A stretch of DNA of 7,975 nucleotides from Bacillota bacterium (GCA_030705945.1 JAUZPS010000201.1:1-7975), one strand, 5' to 3'. Shown: positions 1 through 7,091, counted from the stretch's first letter. Translations and numbers: made by a program. Notes: a model not told the origin generated them from the letters alone.

Positions 1-137
1 ATAAACATTTTACATAAACTTTTTATATTGCAAAATATATACCTTAATTCATAAGTTGCGAAAAGTTCAGCTTTGATAGTAAAATGCAGACGTATTAACA
101 GCATTTTTAATGTAAAATCTTTTTCGTAACTTATATA
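1..137 (+). repeat. Repeat A, copy 1 (5' end cut by window edge)
   Basis: This is the first of four copies of a 150-bp dispersed repeat. About 12 bases of its left end lie outside the window. It keeps the left-hairpin 3' arm TATTGCAAAATATAT and the full right hairpin, bounded by ATAAGTTGCGAAAAG and CTTTTTCGTAACTTAT. Compared with the other copies it has small changes, including ACAGC where copies 2 and 3 read ACTGC in the inner stem. It carries no coding sequence. It lies downstream of the pfl operon, in the same orientation as copies 2 and 3. Confidence 0.85.
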
Positions 138-172
138 TAAAATAACCTTAAAACCATTATAGCGCAGGTTAC

Positions 173-198
173 AGCTAAACGCTTAATTGCGCTTAGCT
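173..198. repeat. Short palindrome downstream of the pfl operon
   Basis: The arms AGCTAAACGC and GCGCTTAGCT surround the loop TTAATT and pair at nine of ten positions. It is the only hairpin with real GC content between repeats A and C. On the plus strand it is followed by a weak T-rich stretch that begins ten bases later. On the minus strand, the direction of pflA, no T-run follows. A role as terminator is therefore doubtful, and a small protein-binding site is equally possible. Confidence 0.45.
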
Positions 199-247
199 AT
201 AAATTAGTTTTTACCAGTATTGATAAAAATATTCTTATTTAATAATG

Positions 248-353
248 CTTAGGGTAGTATCAAAAAAAACTTAGCAACTGGTCGTTTCAAAAACTTGATA
301 TAATGGGTTTTCGTCGTATAAACTTGAACAAGGAATTTTTTGAAACACCCTAA
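248..353 (-). repeat. Repeat C, copy 1
   Basis: Read on the minus strand, this matches 6801-6908 over both flanks. The shared parts are GTTTCAAAAAATTCCTTG plus TTCAAGTTT near the left end, ATCAAGTTTTTGAAACG in the right half, and a CCTAAG end. The central 20 or so bases differ. The ends form inverted repeats (TTAGGG against CCCTAA, GTTTCAAAAA against TTTTTGAAAC), so the element can fold into a hairpin. It starts two bases after the pflA stop codon. A transcript leaving pflA would thus run straight into the hairpin, but no T-run makes it a standard terminator. Confidence 0.75.
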
Positions 354-354
354 A

Positions 355-1074
355 TCACTCCTTAAGCATATCCTTTGCCTTTTTAATAGCAAATTTTGAA
401 GGAGTATCTGTTTTATCCAGCTTGTAAGCAAGCTTTATTTTCTTCCACTTATGCTCTCCCAATTTATGAAAAGGAAGAACTTCTACATTCTCAATATTTG
501 AAAGGCCTTTTAAGAACTTTTTAAGGTTATAAAGGCTCATAAAATCATCCGTAAGTCCTGGTATAATAACATATCTTATCCATAACGGCTTTTTTATTTC
601 TTCCAGATATTTAGCAAACTTAAGAGTATTATCATTAGAACAACCTGTAAGTTTTTTATGAGCGTCAGGGTTAATATGCTTGATACTCATTAGAACAAGA
701 TCTGTATATTCAAGAAGAGTATCAAGATTTCTTGCCTCCAGCCCCACATATCCGTTTGTGTCTATAGCAGTATGAAGTCCTAGCTCCTTTAATTTTTTAA
801 AAAGTTCAACAAGAAAGTCTATCTGCATGAGGGGCTCTCCTCCAGTTACTGTAACGCCGCCTCCTGAGGCTTTAATATATGGCATGTATTTGGCAATCTT
901 TTTTACTACTTCATCTACTGTGTATTCGGAGCCGCCATTAAAGTCCCACGTATCGGGGTTATGACAAAACAGGCATTTGAACGGACAGCCCTGCATAAAA
1001 ATTACATATCTAACACCAGGTCCGTCTACTGTGCCACAGCTTTCAAAAGAGTGAATCCTGCCCTTAAGCTCCAT
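355..1074 (-). CDS. pflA: Pyruvate formate-lyase activating enzyme (radical SAM)
   Basis: This cytoplasmic radical S-adenosylmethionine enzyme abstracts a hydrogen from the glycine of PflB to make the active glycyl radical. The 239-residue protein is close to the usual family length of about 245. The sequence shows the CPFKCLFC cluster, in which C30, C34 and C37 would bind the 4Fe-4S cluster. The activase signature GTVDGPGVRYVIFMQGC stands just before it, and GGEP (78-81) is the SAM-binding motif. The ATG at 1074 follows GAGAGGTAGG, which itself begins at the pflB stop, so the two genes are co-transcribed with a 16-base gap and probably translationally coupled. No residue of the core appears missing. 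A glycerol or choline lyase activase is unlikely, because the extra ferredoxin-type cysteines of those enzymes are absent and pflB is the direct neighbour. Confidence 0.96.
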   Translation of the reverse strand: MELKGRIHSFESCGTVDGPGVRYVIFMQGCPFKCLFCHNPDTWDFNGGSEYTVDEVVKKIAKYMPYIKASGGGVTVTGGEPLMQIDFLVELFKKLKELGLHTAIDTNGYVGLEARNLDTLLEYTDLVLMSIKHINPDAHKKLTGCSNDNTLKFAKYLEEIKKPLWIRYVIIPGLTDDFMSLYNLKKFLKGLSNIENVEVLPFHKLGEHKWKKIKLAYKLDKTDTPSKFAIKKAKDMLKE

Positions 1075-1090
1075 AATTTCTACCTACCTC

Positions 1091-3325
1091 TCATATTTGA
1101 CCATGAAAAGTCCTGTTCATGACTTCTAGCTGTTGCTTTTTCGAAAGTTTGTTGAAGTTTACTGCATAACCCGATACCCTTACTGTCATGTGAGGGTATT
1201 TGTATGGATCTTTCATTGCTTCTTCCAATATTGCGCGTTCCATTATATTAATATTAACATGATGACCGCCAGATATAAAGTATCCATCAAGTATTGCCGC
1301 CAAATTGGTTATTCTGTTGCCGGAAGTCTTACCTAACGCTTGGGGCACAATCGACAGCGTATATGAAATACCGTCTAAGCAATATTCATATGGAATTTTT
1401 GCCAATGTATTCAGCGATGCTAAAATTCCATTAACGTCCCTTCCATGCATTGGATTTGCTCCAGGAGCAAAAGCTTCTCCTTTTTTTCTGCCATCCGGAG
1501 TTGAGCCTGTCTTGCTTCCATACACAACATTAGATGTAATTGTAAGCACTGATAGGGTATGTTTTGAACTTCTGTAAGTCTGATGTTTTTCAAGGCTTTT
1601 ATAGAAATTCTCAACAACACTTACAGCAATCTGATCAACACTATCATCATCATTTCCGTATTTAGGAAAATCGCCTTCAATTTCAAAATCAGTAATGAGT
1701 CCTCTTTCATCTTTAATTACTTTTACCTTTGCATGCTTCATTGCGCTAAAGGAGTCTGCTATAACGGAAAGTCCCGCTATACCAAAGGCCATATACCTTT
1801 TAACGTCTGTATCGTGCAAGGACATCATCAGCCGCTCATACGCGTATTTATCGTGCATATAATGGATCATGTTCATAGTGTTTACATATAAACCGGTAAG
1901 CCATTTTTGCATATCATTAAATCTGTTTAATACATTTTCATAGTCCAGATACTCGCCTTCATATGGCTCAGTTACAGGCGCTACCTGATCTCCGGTTATT
2001 TCATCCCTGCCTCCGTTCAGAGCCATCAACAATAATTTAGGAAGATTGCACCTCGCTCCAAAATACTGCATATCAAGACCTATTCTCATTGCAGATACGC
2101 AGCAGGATATTCCATAGTCATCTCCAAAAATAGGTCTCATAATATTATCGTTTTCATATTGCAAAGTACATGTGTCAATTGATACCTTTGTACAGAAATT
2201 CTTAAAATTAGCCGGCAAATCATTAGACCAAAGAATAGTCAGGTTCGGTTCAGGCGAAGAGCCAATGTTGTACAAGGATTGCAGAAACCTAAAAGATGTT
2301 TTTGTGACCATGTGTCTGCCGTCCTTGCACATACCTCCGATAGACTCTGTTATCCAAACTGGATCTCCCGCGAACAGTTCGTTATATTCCGGAGTCCTCA
2401 AATGCCTTATCATTCTTAGCTTAATAATGAACTGATCGACAAGCTCCTGAGCCTCTTCTTCTGTTAATGCCCCTCTTTCAATATCTCTTTCAATATAAAT
2501 ATCCAGAAAAGTACTTACTCTACCTAAAGAATTTGCCGCTCCGTTTGTTTCTTTCATCGCTCCTAAAAACGCCAGATAAGTCCATTCAAAAGCTTCAAAA
2601 GCGCTAGCTGCGGGATTAGAAATATCAAATCCATAAGAAAGAGCCATATCTTTGAGCTCCTTCAATGAATTAATCTGCTCGCTAAGTTCTTCTCTTAATT
2701 TGATAGTATTGTCATCAAATGATAAAGCTATCAGATTATTAAAATCTTTAGTCTTATCATCAATAAGCCTGTCAACACCGTAAAGAGCTACTCTTCTATA
2801 ATCCCCGATGATCCTCCCTCTGCCGTAAGCATCCGGAAGCCCTGTTATAACGCCTGATTTGCGAGCTTTTTTCATCTCAGGAGTATAAACGCCAAACACA
2901 CCCTCATTATGGGTCTTTCTATAGTTGGTAAATATCTCGTTTATTTTTTCCGACAATTTATAGCCGTATTTCTCGCATGACTGTTTGACTGTTCTGATTC
3001 CGCCGTACGGAGCAACTGAGCGTTTTAAAGGTTTATCTGTCTGAAGGCCCTTAATTATTTCAAGACCTTCATCAATAAATCCAGGCGCGAAGCTGTTAAT
3101 GCCGGAAATAGTTTCGGTATCTACATCCAGCACTCCACCATTTTTTGCTTCCTCTGCGAGCAGTTCCTTGCATTTATCCCACAAGCGTCTTGTCTTAAAG
3201 GTCCCTTTCGACAGAAAAGAACTTTCTCCATCATAGGGTTTATAATTACTTACTATGAAGTCCCTTAAATTTATATTTTCTTTCCAACTATCACCTTTAA
3301 AATCATCCCAATAACTTTTTTTCAT
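1091..3325 (-). CDS. pflB: Formate C-acetyltransferase (pyruvate formate-lyase)
   Basis: This enzyme converts pyruvate and CoA to acetyl-CoA and formate in anaerobic metabolism, and so supplies formate for one-carbon reactions. The product has 744 residues, against about 760 in E. coli. The catalytic pair C408-C409 is seen in GISCCVSAM. The radical glycine is G719 in RVSGYAVNF near the C-terminus, followed by the usual family ending. Other family landmarks are the segment GSTPDGRKKGEAFAPGANP around 606-624 and GGHHVNINI around 686-694. The double cysteine and full length indicate a true pyruvate formate-lyase rather than a glycerol or choline trimethylamine-lyase. The ATG at 3325 is preceded by a strong GGGAGGAGG site about nine bases away. 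It is first in the operon, with pflA next. Expression should depend on the two ZTP riboswitches in its leader. Confidence 0.97.
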   Translation of the reverse strand: MKKSYWDDFKGDSWKENINLRDFIVSNYKPYDGESSFLSKGTFKTRRLWDKCKELLAEEAKNGGVLDVDTETISGINSFAPGFIDEGLEIIKGLQTDKPLKRSVAPYGGIRTVKQSCEKYGYKLSEKINEIFTNYRKTHNEGVFGVYTPEMKKARKSGVITGLPDAYGRGRIIGDYRRVALYGVDRLIDDKTKDFNNLIALSFDDNTIKLREELSEQINSLKELKDMALSYGFDISNPAASAFEAFEWTYLAFLGAMKETNGAANSLGRVSTFLDIYIERDIERGALTEEEAQELVDQFIIKLRMIRHLRTPEYNELFAGDPVWITESIGGMCKDGRHMVTKTSFRFLQSLYNIGSSPEPNLTILWSNDLPANFKNFCTKVSIDTCTLQYENDNIMRPIFGDDYGISCCVSAMRIGLDMQYFGARCNLPKLLLMALNGGRDEITGDQVAPVTEPYEGEYLDYENVLNRFNDMQKWLTGLYVNTMNMIHYMHDKYAYERLMMSLHDTDVKRYMAFGIAGLSVIADSFSAMKHAKVKVIKDERGLITDFEIEGDFPKYGNDDDSVDQIAVSVVENFYKSLEKHQTYRSSKHTLSVLTITSNVVYGSKTGSTPDGRKKGEAFAPGANPMHGRDVNGILASLNTLAKIPYEYCLDGISYTLSIVPQALGKTSGNRITNLAAILDGYFISGGHHVNINIMERAILEEAMKDPYKYPHMTVRVSGYAVNFNKLSKKQQLEVMNRTFHGQI

Positions 3326-3358
3326 ATCAACTTCCTCCTCCCTGTTTACCAGTCCGAT

Positions 3359-3404
3359 AAAACAGAAAACCGCCTGAATAACTTAATACTAGTCACCCAG
3401 GCGG
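3359..3404 (-). terminator. Intrinsic terminator of the proximal ZTP riboswitch
   Basis: Reading the minus strand, CCGCCTGGGTGACT pairs with AGTTATTCAGGCGG across the loop AGTATTA. This gives a 14-bp stem with several G-U pairs, followed by TTTTCTGTTTT. The first bases of the stem, CCGCC, are also the 3' strand of the aptamer pseudoknot, so aptamer and terminator cannot form together. Ligand binding is therefore predicted to allow read-through into pflB, 33 bases further on. Confidence 0.9.
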
Positions 3405-3464
3405 TCGGTAATTGCTCTTATCGTACTCCATGTGGTAAACTCCACTTCCGCCAGTCATACGATA
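3396..3464 (-). promoter_or_regulatory. ZTP riboswitch aptamer (pfl motif), pflB-proximal
   Basis: The conserved ZTP/ZMP aptamer elements appear in order on the minus strand. TATCGTA pairs with TACGATA as the 7-bp P1 helix. TGACTGGCGG follows the first strand of P1. GTGG and CCAC make P2, then comes GGAG, an 11-base linker, and finally CCGACCGCCTGGG. GGCGG can pair with CCGCC as the pseudoknot helix. In this family, ZTP or ZMP, which accumulate when 10-formyl-tetrahydrofolate runs short, stabilises this fold and turns expression on. The pfl genes are a classic target. This copy has CATGGAG where the distal one has TAGGGAG. Confidence 0.92.
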
Positions 3465-3478
3465 CAAAAATTTATAAA

Positions 3479-3484
3479 ATTATA
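3479..3484 (-). promoter_or_regulatory. Possible internal -10 box between the two riboswitches
   Basis: A perfect TATAAT on the minus strand would start transcription a few bases before P1 of the proximal aptamer. The hexamer 17 bases upstream is TTTAGG, a poor -35 match, and the whole region is AT-rich, so chance is a fair explanation. If real, the proximal riboswitch would also serve a short independent transcript. Confidence 0.25.
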
Positions 3485-3539
3485 GTTTTAATATACAAAA
3501 TCCTAAAGTTTTAAAACAGTTCTGTTTTTAAATATCTAC

Positions 3540-3579
3540 CCGAGTTTTTATACTCTAAACCAAGTTTTTATGCTCTAAA
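3540..3579 (-). repeat. 20-bp tandem direct repeat in the pfl leader
   Basis: Two adjacent 20-base units, at 3540-3559 and 3560-3579, differ at two positions. On the minus strand each reads TTTAGAGYATAAAAACTYGG. They lie between the distal terminator and the proximal aptamer, so they would be transcribed only after the distal switch has been passed. They may be an operator for a dimeric regulator or a simple duplication. I do not recognise the site. Confidence 0.6.
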
Positions 3580-3611
3580 CAAATAACTTTTATCTTCAAA
3601 TCTTCAAAATA

Positions 3612-3654
3612 TTAAATAAAAACGCCTGGATAACTTTTATCAGTTACCCAGGCG
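3612..3654 (-). terminator. Intrinsic terminator of the distal ZTP riboswitch
   Basis: CGCCTGGGTAACT pairs with AGTTATCCAGGCG over a 6-base loop. This is a 13-bp stem with one G-U pair, followed by TTTTTATTT on the minus strand. Its 5' arm overlaps the CGCC of the distal pseudoknot, so it is mutually exclusive with the ligand-bound aptamer. The stem has fewer wobble pairs than the proximal one, so this may be the stronger barrier. Confidence 0.9.
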
Positions 3655-3713
3655 GTCGGCTCTTTTCAAATCATACTCCCTATGGTTAAATCCATTTCCG
3701 CCAGTCATATGAT
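3647..3713 (-). promoter_or_regulatory. ZTP riboswitch aptamer (pfl motif), promoter-proximal
   Basis: This is a second complete aptamer on the minus strand. ATCATA and TATGAT form a 6-bp P1 helix, TGACTGGCGG is identical to the other copy, and ATGG with CCAT makes P2. GGGAG, a linker, and CCGACCGCCTGGG follow. All conserved core positions that I can recognise are kept, so both aptamers are probably functional. It is the first structured element after the predicted start site and has its own terminator. P1, P2 and the linker differ from the proximal copy while the core is the same, which suggests an old, selected duplication rather than a recent one. Confidence 0.92.
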
Positions 3714-3751
3714 CATCTGATTAAATAAATCAAATATTTAATTACAAATCT

Positions 3752-3781
3752 ATTCTAACTTATTGTTAACCAGTTTGTCAA
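3752..3781 (-). promoter_or_regulatory. Predicted sigma-A promoter of the pfl operon
   Basis: On the minus strand a perfect -35 TTGACA (3776-3781) is followed by an 18-base spacer and the -10 TAGAAT (3752-3757), a five-of-six match. The start site would be near 3745. This gives a leader of roughly 420 bases before the pflB start, holding both riboswitches. The spacer is one base longer than optimal. Confidence 0.75.
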
Positions 3782-3801
3782 TTCCATTTTTACAATTCAA
3801 C

Positions 3802-3951
3802 TATATATTTTGCAATAAACATTTTACATTCATTTTTTATATTGCAAAATATATACCTTGATTCATAAGTTGCGAAAAGTTCAACTTTGATAGTAAAATG
3901 CAGGCGTATTAACTGCATTTTTAATGTAAAATCTTTTTCGTAACTTATATA
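3802..3951 (+). repeat. Repeat A, copy 2
   Basis: This is a full 150-bp copy, differing from copy 3 at five positions in a by-eye alignment. It has two hairpins. The left one is bounded by TATATTTTGCAATA and TATTGCAAAATATA, with a loop containing ATTTTACAT. The right one is bounded by ATAAGTTGCGAAAAG and CTTTTTCGTAACTTAT and holds the inner stem AAAATGCAG/CTGCATTTT. The outermost ends also match each other as imperfect inverted repeats (TATATA, two bases, then TTGC). It lies between the cyclase stop and the pfl promoter, about 20 bases upstream of the -35 box. Confidence 0.9.
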
Positions 3952-3971
3952 AATTAAAATCAATCAGGCAG

Positions 3972-3991
3972 AATCAAAAAAGCTTAGCAAC
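3972..3991 (+). repeat. Short motif D, copy next to the cyclase stop
   Basis: The 20-base segment begins AATCAAAAAAGCTTAGC and closely matches parts of 256-278 (inside repeat C copy 1) and 6548-6568 (after repeat B copy 1). It starts 21 bases after repeat A copy 2 and ends 10 bases before the cyclase stop. It is probably a fragment or end of repeat C that also occurs alone. Confidence 0.5.
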
Positions 3992-4001
3992 TAAAATTTC
4001 T

Positions 4002-6404
4002 TTATATTATAATATTTGCGCTTTTAGCTTTCTTTTTCTGCTTTTCCCTATATAAAGCTTCATCAGCAAGTTTCATCAACACATCAAACCCAACGTTCTC
4101 CTGTGGATCAAAATATGATGATCCTATACTTATAGAAACAGCGTAGGGTTTATTTGAGCTCTTATTATAATTTTCACAGTTCTTATTCAATCTCTCCATT
4201 ATTACCGCTTCATCTGTTGGAGAAGCGCCTAAAGCTATAACAGTATACTCGTCTCCTCCAAGCCTTGCGATAATATCTGTATCTCTGAAGGATTTATTGA
4301 GTATCTCCGCGAAACTCCTTATTGCTATATCTCCCTCAGAATGCCCGTATCTGTCATTTATCTGCTTCAAACCGTCAAGATCTCCAAAGAAAAGTAAAAA
4401 TCCCTTATTTTTATTTTTAAAATTCTGGTATTGTTCATATCCAATCTTCATAAACCCGCGTCTGTTATATAATCCCGTAAGTTCATCCCTGATTGATTGG
4501 TAATGAAGTTGAGAATTGTACTCTGCCAATTCATCAAGAATCAGACGCAACTTTCTTTCCGCCTCGCTTCTCTTATTAATTTCATCTAGCAATTGATTGT
4601 TTGTAACTGATAACTCTTTAGTTCTTTCTATGACCTGCTTCTCAAGTTCAACAGATTGATCCCTTATTCGCTCTATCATCAATGCTCCATTTAACGCAAT
4701 ACTGAGTCTATTTCTTAGTATTTCAAAAGCCCGGTTTATTTTGCCTTTATACCCAAAGATACAAAAACCTATCTGACTTTGACCAAGATGTAGCGCCTGA
4801 ATAACTATACTAAATCTTTCAGTATGCAACTCCTTCATAAAACTTTCGGGAAGCATCTTAAGAGTTGAGTACCTTATCCCATATTCTTCGGTATCAAACC
4901 TCTTACCTTTTTTTACAGCTAAAATCAACTTAGAGAAATCAAGGGGTTTAAAAGGATCTTCATATAAAGAAATGTAACACCTGTTAATTTCAAAATTAAA
5001 TATGTATTTCTCAATCAATTTCATTTGTACTTGAGTATCCATATTTGAAATCAAACTCTCTTCAAGTATTACAAGGTTGTACATCTGTTCCGGAGACATA
5101 ACATTTCCTGAACTTCCCGCTCTTCTGATTGCCTCGCTTATTTGTATCCGAGTGCTTTGAAACATATTCTCAATCGTTACACTGTATTGTTCTTCATCCA
5201 TATAACCAATAATACATTTCCTCATAGTGGATATTATATTATGTAAAAAAAATAGATTTACCCGCTTATTAATACATAAAAATAATAATTCATTCCACTT
5301 GCGAAGAAATGTATCTTTCTTTCCATTTTCTATTTCTTCAAAAAAAGCGTTAAGTATTTCTTCCTGATATTTAAGTAATTCAATTACGAAACCCTTTGGC
5401 GTTATTCCACTAGAATTATTTATAATTTTGAGTAAATTCATTGTAGCCTTTTTAAACTGGTTAAAATCCTTATTAATAAACTCTTTTTTTATTTGATCTT
5501 TTTCAAATTCCGCATTCCTAACAACACCTGGAATACAAGTGCAGGAAGACCTTATAACCATTTCGCTTGGCAGCTGAATATCCTTTTTAGTTTCTTCTCC
5601 ATTAATTATGCTATAGAGCGTCTGAGCAGCTTTATACCCTAAATCATGACATGGTTGATTAACTGTAGTCAACGAGTTTACTTTACTTATATCAACATTG
5701 TCAAAGCCTGTAACAGGTATGTCATAAAACTTATTTCCCAATTCCTTGTTTAATTCTTCAAGAGCTCCTACCGCCATTATATCATTAGCTGCTACAATAG
5801 CGTCAAATTCTAAATTATTTGCGTCAAGATACTTTACCGCTTCAACTCCGGATGAAATCAGGAAGTTGCCATTATAGATCAGTTCATCTATCACAGAAAG
5901 ATTATGTTTTTTAAGGGAATCACAGAACGCATGATAGCGAACTTCAGATTCAAGGCTTCCCTCTGGCCCTTTTATAAACGCAAGCCTCTTGCATCCGTGA
6001 GTTTCTATCAGGTGATCGACGACCTGCCCCATTCCGGTAACATTATCGACTGACACTGAATGATAGCCCTCATATTTATCGCCTATTGTTACAACAGGTA
6101 TATTTTTACAATTTATTAACTTATTTATTGTATATGAAGACGAGTCAAAAGCTTCAATTGCAGATGTCAAAAGAATTAATCCGTCAACTTTATCTATATC
6201 AATGAATTCATATAAAATATTACGGCTGCTCTCCCAATCCTGGTAAGAATGCAATTTCCCAGCAACAAAACACATTATGTTAATATCTTTTTGTTCTGCA
6301 AATTCAGAGATACCTGAGAGAATAAGCGACTGATAATAATCAGTATCAGCCCAACTTACTACAGTATCCATAACAAATCCTAAAGTAAGCCGTTTTTTAA
6401 TCAT
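4002..6404 (-). CDS. LacI-like ligand-sensing diguanylate cyclase (GGDEF)
   Basis: This 800-residue protein is predicted to make cyclic di-GMP from two GTP in response to a small ligand, possibly a sugar. Residues 4-290 form a periplasmic-binding-type domain like that of LacI/GalR repressors, with AANDIMAVGAL (205-215), VTGFDNVDIS (231-240), LTTVNQPCHDLG (245-256) and LPSEMVIRSSC (278-288). The DNA-binding helix-turn-helix is missing, and there is no signal peptide or membrane segment, so sensing should occur in the cytoplasm. A helical stretch (300-440) and a GAF-like region (about 441-578) follow, then a coiled coil (579-633). The GGDEF domain has DELTGLYNRR (640-649), the metal-binding D675 and the active-site motif GGDEY (716-720). 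RDTD (707-710) matches the inhibitory-site RxxD pattern at the right distance. The start at 6404 follows AAAGGTGG. The ligand is unknown, and the GAF assignment is less certain than the two ends. Confidence 0.9.
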   Translation of the reverse strand: MIKKRLTLGFVMDTVVSWADTDYYQSLILSGISEFAEQKDINIMCFVAGKLHSYQDWESSRNILYEFIDIDKVDGLILLTSAIEAFDSSSYTINKLINCKNIPVVTIGDKYEGYHSVSVDNVTGMGQVVDHLIETHGCKRLAFIKGPEGSLESEVRYHAFCDSLKKHNLSVIDELIYNGNFLISSGVEAVKYLDANNLEFDAIVAANDIMAVGALEELNKELGNKFYDIPVTGFDNVDISKVNSLTTVNQPCHDLGYKAAQTLYSIINGEETKKDIQLPSEMVIRSSCTCIPGVVRNAEFEKDQIKKEFINKDFNQFKKATMNLLKIINNSSGITPKGFVIELLKYQEEILNAFFEEIENGKKDTFLRKWNELLFLCINKRVNLFFLHNIISTMRKCIIGYMDEEQYSVTIENMFQSTRIQISEAIRRAGSSGNVMSPEQMYNLVILEESLISNMDTQVQMKLIEKYIFNFEINRCYISLYEDPFKPLDFSKLILAVKKGKRFDTEEYGIRYSTLKMLPESFMKELHTERFSIVIQALHLGQSQIGFCIFGYKGKINRAFEILRNRLSIALNGALMIERIRDQSVELEKQVIERTKELSVTNNQLLDEINKRSEAERKLRLILDELAEYNSQLHYQSIRDELTGLYNRRGFMKIGYEQYQNFKNKNKGFLLFFGDLDGLKQINDRYGHSEGDIAIRSFAEILNKSFRDTDIIARLGGDEYTVIALGASPTDEAVIMERLNKNCENYNKSSNKPYAVSISIGSSYFDPQENVGFDVLMKLADEALYREKQKKKAKSANIII

Positions 6405-6440
6405 AATAATTCCACCTTTATAGATTGCAATATTGACTTT

Positions 6441-6548
6441 AGATAAAAAGCAATTAATCTTTTACATTTGCCTATCGCAAAATAACGTTAAAGCGTTCGT
6501 TATTTTGCTCCGTCAAATGTAAGATTAATAGTGCTTTTTATATAGATA
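6441..6548. repeat. Repeat B, copy 1 (108-bp palindrome)
   Basis: This large imperfect palindrome differs from 7241-7348 at one position. The outer arms are ATAAAAAGCA and TGCTTTTTAT. A middle stem pairs TTAATCTTTTACATTTG with CAAATGTAAGATTAA, with one T bulged. The inner hairpin is AAAATAACG/CGTTATTTT. Both ends carry AGATA. It lies 36 bases upstream of the cyclase start codon, so it could be a transcribed leader hairpin, an operator or a miniature mobile element. It has no coding sequence. Confidence 0.88.
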
Positions 6549-6567
6549 GTATCAAAAAACTTAACAA
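6539..6567 (-). promoter_or_regulatory. Weak candidate promoter for the cyclase gene
   Basis: On the minus strand TTGTTA (6562-6567) is 17 bases from TATATA (6539-6544). Each hexamer matches the sigma-A consensus at four of six positions. If used, transcription would begin within repeat B and the palindrome would lie in the leader. The region is AT-rich and such matches are common by chance. Confidence 0.25.
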
Positions 6568-7091
6568 CGTTTAGAAAATTACGGTATTATATGAAAATAT
6601 GAAATTTTATAATATGAAAGTATATAGACTCCATAATTTCACATGTTGAATTTAAAGAAACAAATTCGTTTTGAGGTTTATTGTATTGATAAGTATTCAC
6701 TGGAAAATTTAGATAAACAGTTTCAAATTGATTATGTATATATTATAACATAATCTCTATATATTAAAAAGTATAAATATTACAAAATATAAATTTATCA
6801 TTAAGGGCGTTTCAAAAAATTCCTTGTTCAAGTTTTTTAGATGGAACCCCTCCAGATCAAGTTTTTGAAACGCTCAGTTGACCAGTTATTTTTTTGATAT
6901 AACCTAAGTGAACTATAATTCATGACAGGATAATTTTTCTCCTAAGGTATACTATACCATTTATATAGCCAGAAAGCTAAAAAAGTTAGCAGTACATCCT
7001 TTTCAGTCTATCGGAATAAACATGAAAATTTATGTAAACTATTTTATTATAATTTGCCGATATATATTATGAGTACCTAATAATGCTTTAT
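6549..7091. other. Intergenic stretch without a recognisable gene
   Basis: This stretch contains motif D (6548-6568) and repeat C copy 2 (6801-6908). Otherwise it is AT-rich and carries stop codons in all frames. A 15-codon frame starts at 7021 after GGAATAA, but nothing supports it as a gene. A weak hairpin, GCTAA/TTAGC near 6977, has no terminator tail. I found no riboswitch consensus, tRNA or convincing promoter here. Confidence 0.6.
6801..6908 (+). repeat. Repeat C, copy 2
   Basis: This copy is inverted relative to copy 1 at 248-353. Its arms CGTTTCAAAAA and TTTTTGAAACG form an 11-bp stem. The centre holds a small TGGA/TCCA hairpin that is not shared with copy 1. Beyond the stem, a tail with CAGTTG and TTTTTTTGATA, ending CCTAAG, is shared by both copies. 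Conserved ends with a divergent middle suggest that structure or end sequences are kept, as in a non-autonomous mobile element. Confidence 0.75.

Noticed and set aside
249..431. 60-codon minus-strand frame overlapping the end of pflA
   Set aside because: It overlaps pflA in another frame and runs through repeat C. It has no ribosome binding site and no protein-like composition, so it is a shadow frame.
1133..2435. Several open frames of 66-102 codons antisense to or overlapping pflB
   Set aside because: They lie wholly within the well-supported pflB, lack ribosome binding sites and show no family features.
3802..3951. Repeat A as an intrinsic terminator for the cyclase gene
   Set aside because: Its stems are AT-rich, and no T-run follows a GC-rich stem in the direction of transcription.
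4252..4256. GGDEY read as a degenerate, inactive cyclase site
   Set aside because: The catalytic Gly-Gly-Asp-Glu residues and the first metal-binding Asp are present. Tyr for Phe is a conservative change and does not by itself predict loss of activity.
4297..4503. 68-codon plus-strand frame inside the cyclase gene
   Set aside because: It is antisense to the conserved GGDEF domain and is explained by that domain's codon constraints.
7021..7068. 15-codon frame with an upstream GGAATAA
   Set aside because: It is very short, AT-rich, weakly preceded by a ribosome binding site and followed by no related structure. There is not enough to call a leader peptide.
6909..7091. Possible cyclic di-GMP or other riboswitch in the gap before the small gene
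   Set aside because: A short hairpin and phrases such as GCCAGAAAGC caught attention, but none of the GEMM-I, GEMM-II or preQ1 conserved cores could be assembled.
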